Positions 1 through 10,489 of a DNA stretch of 40,936 nt are shown here, one piece after another (positions within the stretch are counted from its first letter, which is position 1; the number at the start of each line of letters is the position of its first letter). The translations under genes and the position numbers were made by a program. Where the stretch lies: positions 1-40,936 of the forward strand of contig NW_003154318.1 of assembly GCF_000003605.2 (NCBI RefSeq), written 5' to 3'. The notes beneath the pieces were generated by a model. That model was given only the letters and a program-made list of their open reading frames with translations. It was not told the DNA's origin and did no database searches. This DNA comes from Saccoglossus kowalevskii. Its lineage: Eukaryota > Hemichordata > Enteropneusta > Harrimaniidae.

Positions 1-1050
1 CAAGTGGGAAATCTTGTAACACCACAGGTCGACTTAATGGTTCCATCACACTAATCTAGTAGGAGGTATTGTAACACTTTAGGTCCACTTAATGGTCCTA
101 TTTCACTAATCTAGTAGGAAGTCTTGTAACACTTCAGGTCCACTTAATGGTTCTATCACACTAATCTAGTAGGAAGACTTGTAACACTTCAGGTCCACTT
201 AATGGTTCCATCACACTAATCTAGTAGGAAATCTTGGAACACCTCAAGTCCACTTAAAGGTTCCATCACACTAATCTAGTAGGAGGTCTTGTAACACTTC
301 AGGTCGACTTAATGGTCCTATCACACTAATCTAGTAGGAAGTCTTGTAACACTTCTGGTCCACTTAATGGTTCTATCACACTAATCTAGTAGGAAGTTTT
401 GTAACACTTCAGGTCCACTTAATGGTTCCATCACACTAATCTAGTAGGAGGTCTTGTAACACTTCAGGTCCACTTAATGGTCCTATCACACTAATCTAGT
501 AGGAAATCTTCTAACACTTCAGGTCCACTTAATGGTTCTATCACACTAATCTAGTAGGAAGTTTTGTAACAGCTCAGGTCCACTTAATGTTTCCATCACA
601 CTAATCTAGTGGGAAGTCTAGTAGCAGCTCAGGTCCACCGTATGGTTCAATCACACTAATCTAGTAGGAAGTCTTGTAACACATCAGGTCCACTTAATGT
701 TTCCATCACACTAATCTAGTGGGAAGTCTTGTAACACTTCAGGTCCACTTAATGTTTCCATCACACTAATCTAGTGGGAAGTCTTGTAGCAGCTCAGGTC
801 CACCTTATGGTTCAATCACACTAATCTAGTAGGAAGTCTTGTAACACATCAGGTCCACTTAATGTTTCCATCACACTAATCTAATGGGAAGTCATGTAAC
901 ACATCAGGTCCACTTAATGGTTCCATCACACTAATCTCGTAGGAAATCTTGTAACACATCAGGTCCACTTAATGGTTCCATCACACTAATCTAGTAGGAG
1001 GTCTTGTAACACATCAGGTCCACTTAATGGTTCTATCACACTAATCTAGT
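1..1050. repeat. K cassette, first copy (left end cut by window)
   Basis: A K-type block of about 19 monomers. It starts in the gggaaatcttg/ccacaggtcgactt monomer, then aggaggtattg with cctatttcac, a gacttg monomer, and E at 226. Further landmarks are the cttctgg monomer, the ctagtagcagc form of S, and the gtcatg monomer near 890. It shares the rare accgtatgg variant (near 638) with the copy near 38901, so those two are close relatives. Compared with that copy it lacks one monomer, the ccacaggtcc one that should precede about 720. It passes into the L block by way of a monomer ending in ttcta instead of ttcca. Confidence 0.85.
226..280. repeat. E monomer class (about 35 copies)
   Basis: The E class carries aaatcttggaacacctcaag and cttaaagg. 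I located copies starting at 226, 3010, 4330, 5375, 6970, 8015, 8290, 9501, 10490, 12085, 12360, 13570, 14614, 14889, 15934, 16982, 18682, 19947, 20827, 21872, 23735, 25437, 25712, 26757, 27857, 29448, 30493, 31373, 32528, 33849, 34729, 35553, 38490, 39535 and 39810. Spacings are almost all multiples of 55, with 1045 bp most frequent. The class is very uniform, which makes it the best landmark for HOR phase. Confidence 0.9.
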
Positions 1051-1545
1051 AGGAAGTTTTGTAACACTTCAGGTCCACTTAATGGTTCTATCACATTAAT
1101 CTTGTAGGAAGTCTTGTAACACTTTAGGTCCACTTAATGGTTCCATCACACTAATCTAGTAGGAAGTCTTGTAACACTTCAGGTCCACTTAATGGTTCTA
1201 TCACACTAATCTAGTAGGAAGTCTTGTAACACATCAGGTCCACTTAATGGTTCCATCACACTAATCTAGTAGGAAGTGTTGTAACACTTCAGGTCCACTT
1301 AATGGTTCTATCACACTAATCTAGTAGGAAGTTTTGTAACACTTCAGGTCCACTTAATGATTCTATCACACTAATCTAGTAGGAAGTCTTGTAACACTTC
1401 AGGTCCAGTCAATGGTTCTATCACACTAATCTAGTAGGAAGTCTTCTAACACTTCAGGTCCACTTAATGTTTCTATCACACTATTCTAGTAGGAAGTTTT
1501 GTAAAACTTCAGGTCCACTCAATGGTTCTATCACACTAATCTAGT

Positions 1546-1590
1546 AGGAAGTCTTGTAACACTTCAGGTCCACTTAATGGTTCCTCGAGT
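1546..1590. repeat. 45-bp truncated monomer (ttcctcgag junction)
   Basis: The normal run ttccatcacactaatctag is shortened by 10 bases to ttcctcgag, giving a 45-bp monomer. The same junction is present at 37171-37180 in the second L copy, so the deletion predates the duplication of the block. The junction creates a CTCGAG hexamer, which also brings in a CpG that the normal monomer lacks. Confidence 0.85.
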
Positions 1591-1655
1591 GGGAAGTCTT
1601 GTAACACTTCAGGTCCACTTAATGGTTCTATCACACTAATCTAGTAGGAAGTCTT

Positions 1656-1700
1656 GTAACACTTCAGGTCCACTTAATAGTTCCTCAAGTAGGAAGTATT
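1656..1700. repeat. 45-bp truncated monomer (ttcctcaag junction)
   Basis: A second monomer with the same 10-base deletion, here reading agttcctcaagtagg. It is followed by an unusual gtattgtaacaactcaag monomer. The same pair is found at about 37270 in the second L copy. Because this and the ttcctcgag form lie about two monomers apart, they probably derive from one deletion event followed by local duplication and a point change. Confidence 0.8.
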
Positions 1701-2350
1701 GTAACAACTCAAGTCCACTTAATGTTTCCATCACACTAATCTAGTAGGAAGTCTTGTAACACATCAGGTCCACTTAATGGTTCTATCACACTAATCTAGT
1801 AGGAAGTCTTGTAACACATCAGGTCCACTTAATGGTTCCATCACACTAATCTAGTAGGAAGTTTTGTAACACCTCAGGTCCACTTAATGGATCTATCACA
1901 CTAATCTAGTAGAAAGTTTTGTAACACTTCAGGTCCACTTAATGGTTCTATCACACTAATCTAGTAGGAAGTTTTGTAACACCTCAGGTCAACTTAATGG
2001 TTCCATCACACTAATCTAGTAGAAAGTCTTGTAACACTTCAGGTCCACTTAATGGTTCTATCACACTAATCTAGTAGGATGTCTTGTAACACTTCAGGTC
2101 CACTTAATGGTCCTATCACACTAATCTAGTAGGAAGTCTTCTAACACTTCAGGTCCAATTAATGGTTCTATCACACTAATCTAGTAGGAAGTTTTGTAAC
2201 AGCTCAGGTCCACTTAATGTTTCCATCACACTAATCTAGTGGGAAGTCTTGGAGCAGCTCAGGTCCACCTTATGGTTCAATCACACTAATCTAGTAGGAA
2301 GTCTTGTAACACATCAGGTCCACTTAATGTTTCCATCACACTAATGTAGT

Positions 2351-2519
2351 GGGAAATCTTGTAACACCACAGGTCGACTTAATGGTTCCATCACACTAAT
2401 CTAGTAGGAGGTATTGTAACACTTCAGGTCCACTTAATGGTCCTATTTCACTAATCTAGTAGGAAGTCTTGTAACACTTCAGGTCCACTTAATGGTTCTA
2501 TCACACTAATCTAGTAGGA
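2351..2519. repeat. K cassette start, truncated after three monomers
   Basis: The first three K monomers are present: gggaaatcttg with ccacaggtcgactt, ggtattg with cctatttcac, and gtcttg with ttcta. The fourth (gacttg, 2520) switches in its middle to the tgtttcc form typical of H units, so this K copy was cut off and joined to an H block. The first monomer is preceded by taatgtagtggg, as in the copies at 6750 and 38270. Confidence 0.85.
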
Positions 2520-3009
2520 AGACTTGTAACACTTCAGGTCCACTTAATGTTTCCATCACACTATTTAGTGGGAAGTCTTGAAACACTTCAGGTCCACTAA
2601 ATGTTTCCATCACACTAATCTAGTGGGAAGTCTTGTAGCAGCTCAGGTTCCACCTTATGGTCAATCACACTAATCTAGTGGGAAGTCTTGTAACACATCA
2701 GGTCCACTTAATGTTTCCATCACACTAATCTAGTGGGAAGTCTTGTAACACATCAGGTCCACTTAATGGTTCCATCACACTAATCTAGTAGGAAATCTTG
2801 TAATACCTCAAGTCCACTTAATGGTTCCATCACACTAATCTAGTAGGAGGTCTTGTAACACTTCAGGTCCACTTAATGGTCCTATCACACTAATCTAGTA
2901 GGAAGTCTTGTAACACTTCAGGTCCACTTAATGGTTCCATCACACTAATCTAGTAGGAGGTCTTGTAACACTTCAGGTCCACTTAATGGTTCCATCACAC
3001 TCATCTAGT
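2520..3009. repeat. Tail of an H-type HOR
   Basis: From the chimeric monomer at 2520 the order is gaaacacttc, S (with a slightly shifted ggttccacc), catc/tgtttcc, catc/ttcca, T, ggaggtc/ggtccta, gtcttg/ttcca and ggaggtc/ttcca, leading to E at 3010. This is the right half of the common H pattern. It contains the exact reference monomer at 2900-2954. Confidence 0.75.
2900..2954. repeat. Reference (commonest-state) satellite monomer
   Basis: This copy carries the most frequent base at essentially every position and serves as the reference. Variable positions across the array are: monomer base 1 (aggaag or gggaag); bases 5-8 (aagtc, aggtc, aaatc); bases 8-9 (gtcttg or gttttg); bases 17-20 (cttc, catc, gctc, cctc, ccac); base 22 region (aggtcc, aagtcc, agatcc); and bases 35-40 (ggttcca, ggttcta, ggtccta, tgtttcca). 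The almost invariant core is cactaatctagt. These variants combine in a limited set of haplotypes that define the monomer classes used in the other entries. Confidence 0.9.
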
Positions 3010-3119
3010 AGGAAATCTTGGAACACCTCAAGTCCACTTAAAGGTTCCATCACACTAATCTAGTAGGAAATATTGTAACACATCAGGTCCACTTAATGGT
3101 TCCATCACACTAATGTAGT

Positions 3120-3174
3120 AGGAAGTCGTGTAACACATCAGATCCACTCAATGGTTCCATCATACTAATCTAGT
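3120..3174. repeat. R monomer class: CpG- and GATC-bearing
   Basis: R monomers read gtcgtg, catcagatccactcaatgg and usually catactaat. They introduce one CpG (gtcgtg) and one GATC, both absent from the reference monomer, and lose the GGTCC site. About 40 copies occur, typically one per H unit two monomers after E, two in H3 and three in K. Sub-forms are R with cttaatgg (8345, 12415, 14944, 25767, 39865), with caatgattcc (M) and with ctctatgg (K). Confidence 0.88.
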
Positions 3175-3449
3175 AGGAAGTCTTGTAACACATATGGTCC
3201 ACTTAAGGGTTCCATCACACTAATCTAGTAGGAAGTCTTGTAACAGCTCAGGTCCACTTAATGGTTCTATCACACTAATCTAGTGGGAAGTCTTGTAACA
3301 GCTCAGGTCCACTTAATATTTCCATAACACTAATCTAGTGGGAAGTCTTGTAACAGCTCAGGTCCTCTTAATGTTTCCATCACACTAATCTAGTGGGAAG
3401 TCTTGTAACACTGCAGGTCCACTTAATGTTTCCATCACACTAATCTAGT

Positions 3450-3504
3450 GGGAAGTCTTGTAGCAGCTCAGGTCCACCTTATGGTTCAATCACACTAATC
3501 TAGT
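3450..3504. repeat. S monomer class: gtagcagctc / accttatggttcaa
   Basis: S differs from the reference at about nine positions, more than most classes: gggaag, gtagcagctc, ccacctt and ggttcaatc. It normally follows gaaacacttc in H units and appears three or four times in K, where one version has ctagtagc and another keeps only the left half (gtagcagctc with cttaatgtttcc, e.g. 7850 and 25272). Half-S monomers and right-half S monomers (ccac form, 25382) show that exchange can occur within a monomer. Confidence 0.85.
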
Positions 3505-4329
3505 AGGAAGTCTTGTAACACATCAGGTCCACTTAATGTTTCCATCACACTGATCTAGTGGGAAGTCTTGTAACACTCCAGGTCCACTTAATGTTTCCAT
3601 CACACTAATCTAGTAGGAAGTCTTGTAACACATCAGGTCCACTTAATTTTTCCATCACACTAATCTAGTGGGAAGTCTTGAAACACTCCAGGTCCACTTA
3701 ATGTTTCCATCACACTAATCTAGTGGGAAGTCTTGTAGCAGCTCAGGTCCACCTTATGGTTCAATCACACTAATCTAGTAGGAAGTCTTGTAACACATCA
3801 GGTCCACTTAATGTTTCCATCACACTGATCTAGTGGGAAGTCTTGTAACACATGAGGTCCACTTAATGGTTCCATCACACTAATCTAGTAGGAAATCTTG
3901 TAATACCTCAAGTCCACTTAATGGTTCCATCACACTAATCTAGTAGGAGGTCTTGTAACACTTCAGGTCCACTTAATGGTCCTATCACACTAATCTAGTA
4001 GGAAGTCTTGTAACACATCATGTCCACTTAATGGTTCTATCACACTAATCTAGTAGGAAGTTTTGTAACACTTCAGGTCCACTTAATGGTTCCATCACAC
4101 TAATCTAGTAGGAAGTCTTGTAACACTTCAGGTCCACTTAATGGTCCTATCACACTAATCTAGTAGGAAGTCTTGTAACACTTCAGGTCCACTTAATGGT
4201 TCTATCACACTAATCTAGTAGGAAGTTTTGTAACACTTCAGGTCCACTTAATGGTTCCATCACACTAATCTAGTAGGAGGTCTTGTAACACTTCATGTCC
4301 ACTTAATGGTTCTATCACACTAATCTAGT

Positions 4330-5374
4330 AGGAAATCTTGGAACACCTCAAGTCCACTTAAAGGTTCCATCACACTAATCTAGTAGGAAATCTTGTAACA
4401 CATCAGGTCCACTTAATGGTTCCATCACACTAATGCAGTAGGAAGTCGTGTAACACATCAGATCCACTCAATGGTTCCATCATACTAATCTAGTAGGAAG
4501 TCTTGTAACACATCAGGTCCACTTAAGGGTTCCATCACACTAATCTAGTAGGAAGTCTTGTAACAGCTCAGGTCCACTTAATGGTTCTATCACACTAATC
4601 TAGTGGGAAGTCTTGTAACAGCTCAGGTCCACTTAATGTTTCCATCACACTAATCTAGTGGAAAGTCTTGTAACAGCTCAGGTCCACTTAATGTTTCCAT
4701 CAAACTAATCTAGTGGGAAGTCTTGTAACAGCTCAGGTCCACTTAATGTTTCCATCACACTAATCTAGTGGGAAGTCTTGAAACACTTCAGGTCCACTTA
4801 ATGTTTCCATCACACTAATCTAGTGGGAAGTCTTGTAGCAGCTCAGGTCCACCTTATGATTCAATCACACTAATCTAGTGGGAAGTCTTGTAACACATCA
4901 GGTCCACTTAATGTTTCCATCACACTAATCTAGTGGGAAGTCTTGTAACACATCAGGTCCACTTAATGGTTCCATCACACTAATCTAGTAGGAAATCTTG
5001 TAATACCTCAAGTCCACTTAATGGTTCCATCACACTAATCTAGTAGGAGGTCTTGTAACACTTCAGGTCCACTTAATGGTCCTATCACACTAATCTAGTA
5101 GGAAGTCTTGTAACACTTCAGGTCCACTTAATGGTTCTATCACACTAATCTAGTAGGAAGTTTTGTAACACTTCAGGTCCACTTAATGGTTCCATCACAC
5201 TAATCTAGTAGGAGGTCTTGTAACACTTCAGGTCCACTTAATGGTCCTATCAAACTAATCTAGTAGGAAGTCTTGTAACACTTCAGGTCCACTTAATAGT
5301 TCTATCACACTAATCTAGTAGGAAGTTTTGTAACACTTCAGGTCCACTTAATGGTTCCATCACACAAATCTAGT
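4330..5374. repeat. H2 higher-order repeat unit, 19 monomers (reference H2)
   Basis: This unit is exactly 1045 bp. The order is E, aaatcttg/catc, R, G, gctc/ttcta, three gctc/tgtttcc (one with caaact), gaaacacttc, S, catc/tgtttcc, catc/ttcca, T, ggaggtc/ggtccta, gtcttg/ttcta, gttttg/ttcca, ggaggtc/ggtccta with caaact, gtcttg, gttttg. It is very close to 20827-21871: both carry a private tagtggaaag (near 4670 and 21159) and an S monomer followed by gggaag. I noted only about ten differences between them by eye. Confidence 0.9.
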
Positions 5375-6144
5375 AGGAAATCTTGGAACACCTCAAGTCC
5401 ACTTAAAGGTTCCATCACACTAATCTAGTAGGAAATCTTGTAACACATCAGGTCCACTTAATGGTTCCATCACACTAATGTAGTAGGAAGTCGTGTAACA
5501 CATCAGATCCACTCAATGGTTCCATCACACTAATGTAGTAGGAAGTCGTGTAACACATCAGATCCACTCAATGGTTCCATCATACTAATCTAGTAGGAAG
5601 TCTTGTAACAGCTCAGGTCCACTTAATGGTTCTATCACACTAATCTAGTGGGAAGTCTTGTAACACTTCAGGTCCACTTAATGTTTCCATCACACTAATC
5701 TAGTGGGAAGTCTTGTAACAGCTCAGGTCCACTTAATGTTTCCATCAAACTAATCTAGTGGGAAGTCTTGTAACAGCTCAGGTCCACTTAATGTTTCCAT
5801 CACACTAATCTAGTGGGAAGTCTTGAAACACTTCCGGTCCATTTAATGTTTCCATCACACTAATCTAGTGGGAAGTCTTGTAGCAGCTCAGGTCCACCTT
5901 ATGGTTCAATCACACTAATCTAGTAGGAAGTCTTGTAACACATCAGGTCCACTTAATGTTTCCATCACACTAATCTAGTGGGAAGTCTTGTAACACATCA
6001 GGTCCACTTAATGGTTCCATCACACTAATCTAGTAGGAAATATTGTAATACCTCAAGTCCACTTAATGGTTCCATCACACTAATCTAGTAGGAGGTCTTG
6101 TAACACTTCAGGTCCACTTAATGGTTCTATCACACTAATCTAGT
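5375..6144. repeat. H2-like unit without G, cut into L sequence
   Basis: E is followed by aaatcttg, two consecutive R monomers (5485 and 5540), a gctc monomer without the G monomer, cacttc/tgtttcc, gctc with caaact, gaaacacttccgg with ccattt (5821-5850), S, two catc monomers, T (with tattg) and ggaggtc. It then passes into L-type monomers. The ccggtccattt marker is shared with 9901 and 28258, so this belongs to the same H2 subtype as 9501-10489 and 27857-28846. Confidence 0.8.
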
Positions 6145-6749
6145 AGGAAGTCTTGTAACACTTCAGGTCCACTTAATGGTTCTATCACACTAATCTAGTA
6201 GGAAGTCTTGTAACACTTCAGGTCCACTTAATGGTTCCATCACACTAATCTAGTAGGAAGTCTTGTAACACATCAGGTCCACTTAATGGTTCCATCACAC
6301 TAATCAAGTAGGAAGTTTTGTAACACCTCAGGTCCACTTAATGGTTCTATCACACTAATCTAGTAGGAAGTTTTGTAACACTTCAGGTCCACTTAATGGT
6401 TCTATCACACTAATCTAGTAGGAAGTTTTGTAACACTTCAGGTCCACTTAATGGTTCCATTACACTAATCTAGTAGGAGGTCTTGTAACACATCAGGTCC
6501 ACTTAATGGTCCTATCACACTAATCTAGTAGGAAGTCTTCTAACACTTCAGGTCCACTTAATGGTTCTATCACACTAATCTAGTAGGAAGTTTTGTAACA
6601 GCTCAGGTCCACTTAATGTTTCCATCACACTAATCTAGTGGGAAGTCTTGTAGCAGCTCAGGTCCACCTTATGGTTCAATCACACTAATCTAGTAGGAAG
6701 TCTTGTAACACATCAGGTCCACTTAATGTTTCCATCACACTAATGTAGT
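6145..6749. repeat. L block, partial copy
   Basis: About 11 monomers matching the right part of L: gtcttg, gtcttg, catc with taatcaagt, gttttg/cctc, gttttg, gttttg with ttccattac, ggaggtc/catc, gtcttctaac, gttttg/gctc, S and catc with taatgtagt. The same order is present before the K copy at 38270 and, without the K junction, at 22800-23290. It ends exactly where a K unit begins, so L-K is an inherited pair. Confidence 0.8.
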
Positions 6750-9004
6750 GGGAAATCTTGTAACACCACAGGTCGACTTAATGGTTCCATCACACTAATC
6801 TAGTAGGAGGTATTGTAACACTTCAGGTCCACTTAATGGTCCTATTTCACTAATCTAGTAGGAAGTCTTGTAACACTTCAGGTCCACTTAATGGTTCTAT
6901 CACACTAATCTAGTAGTAAGACTTGTAACACTTCAGGTCCACTTAATGGTTCCATCACACTAATCTAGTAGGAAATCTTGGAACACCTCAAGTCCACTTA
7001 AAGGTTCCATCACACTAATCTAGTAGGAGGTCTTGTAACACTTCAGGTCGACTTAATGGTCCTATCACACTAATCTAGTAGGAAGTCTTGTAACACTTCT
7101 GGTCCACTTAATGGTTCTATCACACTAATCTAGTAGGAAGTTTTGTAACACTTCAGGTCCACTTAATGGTTCCATCACACTAATCTAGTTGGAGGTCTTG
7201 TAACACTTCAGGTCCACATAATGGTCCTATCACACTAATCTAGTAGGAAATCTTCTAACACTTCAGGTCCACTTAATGGTTCTATCACACTAATCTAGTA
7301 GGAAGTTTTGTAACAGCTCAGGTCCACTTAATGTTTCCATCACACTAATCTAGTGGGAAGTCTAGTAGCAGCTCAGGTCCACCTTATTGTTCAATCACAC
7401 TAATCTAGTAGGAAGTCTTGTAACACATCAGGTCCACTTAATGTTTCCATCACACTAATCTAGTGGGAAGTCTTGTAACACCACAGGTCCACTTAATGTT
7501 TCCATCACACTAATCTAGTGGGAAGTCTTGTAACACTTCAGGTCCACTTAATGTTTCCATCACAATAATCTAGTGGGAAGTCTTGTAGCAGCTCAGGTCC
7601 ACCTTATGGTTCAATCACACTAATCTAGTAGGAAGTCTTGTAACACATCAGGTCAACTTAAAGTTTCCATCACACTAATCTAATGGGAAGTCATGTAACA
7701 CATCAGGTCCACTTAATGGTTCCATCACACTAATCTCGTAGGAAATCTTGTAACACATCAGGTCCACTTAATGGTTCCATCACACTAATCTAGTAGGAGG
7801 TCTTGTAACACATCAGGTCCACTTAATGGTTCCATCACACTAATCTAGTGGGAAGTCTTGTAGCAGCTCAGGTCCACTTAATGTTTCCATCACACTAATC
7901 TAGTGGGAAGTCTTGTAACACTTCAGGTCCACTTAATGTTTCCATCACACTAATCTAGTGGGAAGTCTTGTAACACCACAGGTCCACCTTATGGTTCAAT
8001 CACACTAATCTAGTAGGAAATCTTGGAACACCTCAAGTCCACTTAAAGGTTCCATCACACTAATCTAGTAGGAAATCTTGTAACACATCAGGTCCACTTA
8101 ATGTTTCCATCACACTAATCTAGAGGGAAGTCTTGTAACACTTCAGGTCCACTTAATGTTTCCATCACACTAATCTAGTGGGAAGTCTTGTAGCAGCTCA
8201 GGTCCACCTTATGGTTCAATCACACTAATCTAGTAAGAAGTCTTGTAACACATCAGGTCCACTTAATGGTTCCATCACACTCATCTAGTAGGAAATCTTG
8301 GAACACCTCAAGTCCACTTAAAGGTTCCATCACACTAATCTAGTAGGAAGTCGTGTAACACATCAGATCCACTTAATGGTTCCATCACACTAATGTAGTA
8401 GGAAGTCGTGTAACACATCAGATCCACTCAATGGTTCCATCATACTAATCTAGTAGGAAGTCTTGTAACAAATCAGGTCCACTTAAGGGTTCCATCACAC
8501 TAATCTAGTAGGAAATCTTGTAACACATCAGGTCCACTTAATGGTTCCATCACACTAATGTAGTAGGAAGTCGTGTAACACATCAGATCAACTCTATGGT
8601 TCCATCATACTAATCTAGTAGGAAGTCTTGTAACACATCAGGTCCACTTAAGGGTTCCATCACACTAATCTAGTAGGAAGTCTTGTAACAGCTCAGGTCC
8701 ACTTAATGATTCTATCACACTAATCTAGTGGGAAGTCTTGTAACACATCAGGTCCACTTAATGTTTCCATCACACTAATCTAGTGGGAAGTCTTGAAACA
8801 CTTCAGGTCCACTTAATGTTTCCATCACACTAATCTAGTGGGAAATCTTGTAGCAGCTCAGGTCCACCTTATGGTTCAATCACACTAATCAAGTAGGAAG
8901 TCTTGTAACACATCAGGTCCACTTAATGTTTCCATCACACTAATCTAGTGGGAAGTCTTGTAACACATCAGGTCCACTTAAGGGTTCCATCACACTAATC
9001 TAGT
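6750..9004. repeat. K cassette, most complete copy
   Basis: About 41 monomers. The order is gggaaatcttg/ccacaggtcgactt, ggtattg/tttcac, gtcttg, gacttg, E (6970), ggaggtc with ggtcgactt, cttctgg, gttttg, ttggaggtc (7190), aaatcttctaac, gttttg/gctc, ctagtagcagc-S, catc, ccac, cacttc, S, catc with cttaaag, gtcatg, aaatcttg, ggaggtc/catc, gtagcagc with cttaatg, cacttc, ccac with S tail, E (8015), four monomers, E (8290), two R monomers, G, aaatcttg, R, G, then an H-like tail. The ttggagg and ccacataatgg variants link it to the copies at 9060 and 11260. Confidence 0.88.
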
Positions 9005-9334
9005 AGGAAGTTTTGTAACACTTCAGGTCCACTTAATGGTTCCATCACACTAATCTAGTTGGAGGTCTTGTAACACTTCAGGTCCACATAATGGTCCTAT
9101 CACACTAATCTAGTAGGAAATCTTCTAACACTTCAGGTCCACTTAATGGTTCTATCACACTAATCTAGTAGGAAGTTTTGTAACAGCTCAGGTCCACTTA
9201 ATGTTTCCATCACACTAATCTAGCGGGAAGTCTAGTAGCAGCTCAGTTCCACCTTATGGTTCAATCACACTAATCTAGTAGGAAGTCTTGTAACACATCA
9301 GGTCCACTTAATGGTCCTATCACACTAATCTAGT
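9005..9334. repeat. K cassette fragment, six monomers
   Basis: This repeats the K stretch that begins at 7135: gttttg, ttggaggtc with ccacataatgg, aaatcttctaac, gttttg/gctc, and the ctagtagcagc S monomer, here with tagcgggaag. It then turns into a catc/ggtccta monomer and H1-type sequence. The tagcggg variant is also in the copy at 11421, so this fragment is closer to that copy than to the K unit directly before it. Confidence 0.8.
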
Positions 9335-9500
9335 AGGAAGTCTGTAACACTTCAGGTCCACTTAATGGTTCTATCACACTAATCTAGTAGGAAAGTTTTG
9401 TAACACTTCAGGTCCACTTAATGGTTCCATCACACTAATCTAGTAGGAGGTCTTGTAACACTTTCATGTCCACTTAATGGTTCTCTCACACTAATCTAGT
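9335..9500. repeat. H1-tail remnant with frequent 1-bp indels
   Basis: Three monomers of H1 type precede E at 9501: gtctgtaac (one T missing), gaaagtttt (one base added) and gttttg/ttcca, followed by ggaggtc with ctttcatgtcc (one base added) and ttctctcac. The ttctctcac variant also precedes E at 27857, so the two places are related. Such dense indels are unlike the surrounding array and may be sequence error. Confidence 0.65.
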
Positions 9501-10489
9501 AGGAAATCTTGGAACACCTCAAGTCCACTTAAAGGTTCCATCACACTAATCTAGTAGGAAATCTTGTAACACATCAGGTCCACTTAATGGTCCATCACAC
9601 TAATGTAGTAGGAAGTCGTGTAACACATCAGATCCACTCAATGGTTCCATCATACTAATCTAGTAGGAAGTCTTGTAACAGCTCAGGTCCACTTAATGGT
9701 TCTATCACACTAATCTAGTGGGAAGTCTTGTAACACTTCAGGTCCACTTAATGTTTCCATCACACTAATCTAGTGGGAAGTCTTGTAACAGCTCAGGTCC
9801 ACTTAATGTTTCCATCAAACTAATCTAGTGGGAAGTCTTGTAACAGCTCAGGTCCACTTAATGTTTCCATCACACTAATCTAGTGGGAAGTCTTGAAACA
9901 CTTCCGGTCCATTTAATGTTTCCATCACACTAATCTAGTGGGAAGTCTTGTAGCAGCTCAGGTCCACCTTATGGTTCAATCACACTAATCTAGTAGGAAG
10001 TTTTGTAACACATCAGGTCCACTTAATGTTTCCATCACACTAATCTAGTGGGAAGTCTTATAACACATCAGGTCCACTTAATGGTTCCATCACAATAATC
10101 TAGTAGGAAATCTTGTAATACCTCAAGTCCACTTAATGGTTCCATCACACTAATCAAGTAGGAGGTCTTGTAACACTTCAGGTCCACTTAATGGTCCTAT
10201 CACACTAATCTAGTAGGAAGTCTTGTAACACTTCAGGTCCACTTAATGGTTCTATCACACTAATCTAGTAGGAAGTTTTGTAACACTTCAGGTCCACTTA
10301 ATGGTTCCATCACACTAATCTAGTAGGAGGTCTTGTAACACTTCAGGTCCACTTAATGGTCCTATCAAACTAATCTAGTAGGAAGTCTTGTAACACTTCA
10401 GGTCCACTTAATGGTTCTATCACACTAATCTAGTAGGAAGTTTTGTAACACTTCAGGTCCACTTAATGGTTCCATCACACAAATCTAGT
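9501..10489. repeat. H2-like HOR unit, 18 monomers, no G monomer
   Basis: This unit is 989 bp, which is 18 x 55 minus one base (a ggtccatc deletion near 9590). It has the H2 order but goes from R straight to gctc, skipping G. It carries gaaacacttccgg at 9895-9910, the cttataacac monomer after S, and taatcaagt after T. The same combination occurs at 27857-28846, so this is an H2 subtype. Confidence 0.85.

Larger units (their letters stand above)
1051..2350. repeat. L block, first copy: simple alternating monomers
   Basis: This stretch lacks E, S, T and R monomers except a gctc/S pair at its right end. It consists mainly of gtcttg and gttttg monomers with cacttc or catc and ttcta or ttcca. Private markers are cattaatcttgt (1094), gtgttg (about 1267), ccagtcaatgg, actattctagt, gtaaaacttc (about 1503), two 45-bp monomers and ggatgtcttg (about 2088). 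All of these recur in the same order in the L block at 36364-38269, so the two are copies of one ancestral segment. It leads directly into a K start at 2351, as the later copy does at 38270. Confidence 0.85.
3010..4329. repeat. H1 higher-order repeat unit, 24 monomers
   Basis: This unit is exactly 1320 bp (24 x 55) from E to E. The order is E, aaatattg, R (3120), G, gctc monomers including a cctctt form, S (3450), then an extra set with a second gaaacac and S (3725), catc, catgagg, T (3890), ggaggtc, catcatgtcc, gttttg, gtcttg, gtcttg, gttttg and ggaggtc with cttcatgtcc. The two S monomers 275 bp apart show an internal five-monomer duplication that other H1 copies lack. The catcatgtcc and cttcatgtcc monomers mark H1 and separate it from H2. 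Confidence 0.85.

Noticed and set aside
1583-1588. Regulatory or site-specific recombination site at the ctcgag junction
   Set aside because: It is the by-product of a 10-base deletion in one monomer, with variant forms ctcaag and ctctag elsewhere; nothing indicates a function.
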